From Flavobacterium sp. SUN052 (GTDB lineage: Bacteria > Bacteroidota > Bacteroidia > Flavobacteriales > Flavobacteriaceae): a DNA stretch of 64,000 nucleotides. The notes under the pieces were generated by a model. That model was given only the letters and a program-made list of their open reading frames with translations, did not search any database and was not told the origin of the DNA. The DNA lies in the NCBI RefSeq assembly GCF_028867935.1, contig NZ_JAPQNS010000001.1, forward strand, positions 434,001 to 498,000. The letters are read 5' to 3'. Positions 63,503 to 64,000 of this stretch are shown one piece after another (position 1 is the stretch's first letter; every line of letters starts with the position of its first letter). Position numbers and translations under genes: made by a program.

Positions 63503-64000
63503 CTATTTCCCTTCAATCACCTTCAGATTCTGAATTGCTTCTGGATAATCAGGTTGCAGGGCTATGGCCTTACGAATATCAGTCAACGCGCCTGCTCGGT
63601 CGCCCAAGTTGAACCGACAAACGCCCCGGTTGTGATAGGCAATCGCATCCGCAGGTTTCCAAGAAATTGTTTGGGTATAATCAGCAATGGCAGTTTGGTA
63701 TTGTTTGGCCTGCAACGCGGCAAATGCCCGACTGGGAACAATAAGTGTATCGTTTTGAGGAGCGTATTTCAGGGCTAAGTTGAAACTTGCGAGCGCATCA
63801 ACCGGGCGAACGCGCATGAGCGTAAGCCCCCGATTGTAGTGCGTGTCGCTGTCATCAGGTCTTAAGCGGATCGCTTCGTCAAACATTTTCACGGCTCGCT
63901 CAGGGTCACCTTTCAACCCATACACATTACCAAGGCCATTGAACACCTGGGCCCGGTTAGAGCCATCTTTCACGGCTTCTTCATAAACAGCCAACGCCTT
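63503..64000 (-). CDS. Tetratricopeptide repeat protein, C-terminal part
   Basis: The leftward frame is open from the window end to the stop at 63503; the start lies outside, so only about 165 C-terminal residues are seen. They hold four or five TPR units, for example VFNGLGNVYGLKGDPERAVKMFDEAIRLRPDD and AIAYHNRGVCRFNLGDRAGALTDIRKAIALQPDY, with the consensus W/L-G-Y-A-P pattern. TPRs mediate protein contacts. No catalytic domain is visible in this part and no signal peptide can be judged. Confidence 0.88.
   Translation of the reverse strand, partial: KALAVYEEAVKDGSNRAQVFNGLGNVYGLKGDPERAVKMFDEAIRLRPDDSDTHYNRGLTLMRVRPVDALASFNLALKYAPQNDTLIVPSRAFAALQAKQYQTAIADYTQTISWKPADAIAYHNRGVCRFNLGDRAGALTDIRKAIALQPDYPEAIQNLKVIEGK

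Overview
The window looks like chromosomal DNA of a Bacteroidota bacterium of the Cytophagales, most like Spirosoma and its relatives. Supporting signs are a SusC/SusD pair, a type IX secretion C-terminal sorting domain and a gliding-motility (CHU_C) C-terminal domain, GLPGLI, DUF5686 and YfhO proteins, and several promoters with the Bacteroidetes -7 box TAnnTTTG. Base composition is near 50% GC. The genus is inference; I saw no rRNA or tRNA gene.

Layout. 1-7.3 kb: end of a BASS transporter, a DUF5686 outer-membrane protein, an LpxL-like acyltransferase, WbqC and the ClpC chaperone. 7.6-13.5 kb: a leftward run of a Gfo/Idh/MocA oxidoreductase with Tat signal, an MFS permease, a GntP-type gluconate permease, a small PD-(D/E)XK-like protein and an outer-membrane protein. 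13.6-15.4 kb: membrane-anchored SDR, DinB and a small ORF. 15.4-23.8 kb: a pectin-type polysaccharide locus with a CE12-like esterase fused to a GH28 polygalacturonase, a GntR regulator and SusD/SusC. 24-26.6 kb: atpA and atpG without the other ATP synthase genes. 26.9-31.4 kb: a partly AT-rich pair, a WGR-domain giant protein and a SWIM zinc-finger protein. 31.4-46.1 kb: housekeeping and metabolic genes (SulP, THUMP-like methyltransferase, SDR, GntR, hisC, PLP dehydratase, aguB), an unknown exported protein, a BlaI/BlaR1-type pair with a clear double operator, and a WalJ-like MBL hydrolase. 46.2-46.7 kb: an overlapping DUF4160/DUF2442 pair. 46.8-57 kb: cell-surface genes.

The most interesting block is 57.1-63.3 kb: alcohol dehydrogenase, esterase, 3-beta-HSD-like reductase, MBL hydrolase, F390-synthetase-like adenylate-forming enzyme and KAS III, all on one strand with short gaps. 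The last four match the reaction types of the OleA/D/C/B (beta-lactone/olefin) pathway, but the OleC-type and OleB-type steps would be carried by unrelated families. A perfect 22-bp palindrome lies just before the KAS III gene.

A second theme is an abundance of intergenic palindromes of several families. Two (53.06-53.16 and 63.34-63.44 kb) share a core but have changed outer arms that remain self-complementary. One (55.85-55.94 kb) lies inside a gene and encodes part of its signal peptide. One (41.83 kb) includes purine-rich, ribosome-binding-like sequence ahead of a start codon. Others made of tandem short words sit between genes, including between atpA and atpG.
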